Shown: in pieces, positions 13,342 through 13,665 of the stretch
Layout: the number at the start of each line of letters is the position of its first letter
How positions within the stretch are numbered: position 1 is the first letter of the stretch
Source of the DNA: [Mycobacterium] nativiensis
GTDB taxonomy: Bacteria > Actinomycetota > Actinomycetes > Mycobacteriales > Mycobacteriaceae
Length of the DNA stretch: 13,665 bases
Assembly: GCF_020172685.1 (NCBI RefSeq)
Contig: NZ_CP083986.1
Location: forward strand, 958,008 to 971,672
Reading direction: 5' to 3'
Notes under the pieces: model-generated
Told to the model about the DNA's origin: nothing
The model's database searches: none
What the model saw: only the letters and a program-made list of their open reading frames with translations
Position numbers and translations under genes: made by a program

Positions 13342-13665
13342 CTAGACGACCCGGCTGGGCTGCTGCGCGAACGCGGCCAGCGCGTCGTTGCCGCTGACGT
13401 TCTCCGCCCGGATGGCCTGCCACAGCTGCTGGTGGAAGCCGACCGAGACGGCCTCCTGCCGGTTGCCGTCGGGGCCCGGAGCCGGAGCCTCGGGAGCCGG
13501 AGCCTCGGGAGCGGGAGCCTCCGGAGCATCGGGTGCCGGGGCCTCGGGGGCCGGAGCCTCCGGAGCGGGCGGCATCCACCACGGCGCCGGGGCCGGGGCC
13601 TCGGGGGCCGGAGCCTCAAGGGCGGGTGCTTCAGGAGCGGGAGCCTCGGGGGCCGGAGCCTCAAG
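13342..13665 (-). CDS. rpfA: Resuscitation-promoting factor RpfA, C-terminal part (cut by the window edge)
   Basis: The last 107 codons of a gene that continues beyond the right edge. RpfA is a secreted transglycosylase-like muralytic enzyme that helps dormant mycobacteria resume growth. Its signal peptide and catalytic domain are N-terminal and not visible here. What is seen is a Pro-Ala-Glu repeat tract made of about ten EAPAP-type pentapeptides, broken by a WWM patch, then GPDGNRQEAVSVGFHQQLWQ and the end AIRAENVSGNDALAAFAQQPSRVV. The LWQAIRA.(D/N)V.GNDAL motif matches the C-terminus I recall for M. tuberculosis RpfA (Rv0867c). In that protein the position before GNDAL is cysteine; here it is serine. 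Position downstream of moaE2 and convergent to it also fits. It ends 9 bp before the shared terminator. Confidence 0.85.
   Translation of the reverse strand, partial: LEAPAPEAPAPEAPALEAPAPEAPAPAPWWMPPAPEAPAPEAPAPDAPEAPAPEAPAPEAPAPGPDGNRQEAVSVGFHQQLWQAIRAENVSGNDALAAFAQQPSRVV
13477..13665 (-). repeat. In-frame 15-bp tandem repeats encoding EAPAP in rpfA
   Basis: About 190 bp made mostly of imperfect 15-bp units that read Glu-Ala-Pro-Ala-Pro on the minus strand (for example GAGGCTCCGGCCCCC). The tract is interrupted by LEAPA, WWMPP and DAP variants and runs off the right edge. Such tracts change length by slippage or recombination and form an extended wall-spanning linker in the protein. Confidence 0.8.

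Noticed and set aside
13477..13665. Possible CRISPR or satellite array
   Set aside because: The repeats are contiguous 15-bp in-frame units without spacers and encode the RpfA linker.

Overview
The window looks like chromosomal DNA of a mycobacterium, probably a non-tuberculous (Mycolicibacterium-like) species. It is very GC-rich, its starts are mostly ATG and GTG, and several genes seem to begin right at a TANNNT-type -10 box (leaderless). The gene order matches what I remember of the M. tuberculosis Rv0856-Rv0867c segment: SRPBCC genes, dapC, fadA, fadB, XPB helicase, its partner gene, a small hypothetical, moaC2, mog, moaE2, rpfA. These assignments rest on recognising protein motifs and synteny from memory; no search was run.

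Layout. At 1-115 is the 3' end of what looks like an IS110-family transposase. Two tandem paralogous SRPBCC (START-like) proteins follow on the + strand (130-573, 627-1079). A PLP aminotransferase annotated DapC in M. tuberculosis (1066-2259, -) and a small membrane protein resembling DUF2628 (2288-2701, -) run leftward. A 162-bp divergent promoter region with a perfect 19-bp inverted repeat then drives fadA-fadB (2864-6211, +), the beta and alpha subunits of the fatty-acid beta-oxidation trifunctional enzyme. After a strong hairpin come a small two-helix membrane protein (+), a SAM methyltransferase (-) and a PPOX-type flavin-binding protein (-). These three seem to be an insertion relative to M. 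tuberculosis.

At 7611-11625 (-) are the XPB/Ssl2-type DNA repair helicase and, upstream of it, a 775-aa protein that shares the helicase's N-terminal domain and ends in a WYL-like domain. Divergent from it is a compact + strand operon, a 62-aa hypothetical then moaC2-mog-moaE2 (11688-13281), making three molybdenum cofactor enzymes. It ends at a bidirectional terminator shared with the convergent rpfA, whose 3' end (13342-13665, -) encodes a Pro-Ala-Glu repeat tract and a conserved C-terminal motif.

Most of the window is conserved core metabolism, repair and cofactor synthesis. I see no CRISPR array, tRNA or rRNA, no prophage, and no obviously new multi-gene system. The points most worth following are the helicase/partner shared module with its WYL-like tail, the palindrome at the fadA promoter, the run of leaderless starts, and the IS scar next to the first SRPBCC gene. 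No stretch longer than 300 bases lacks a gene.
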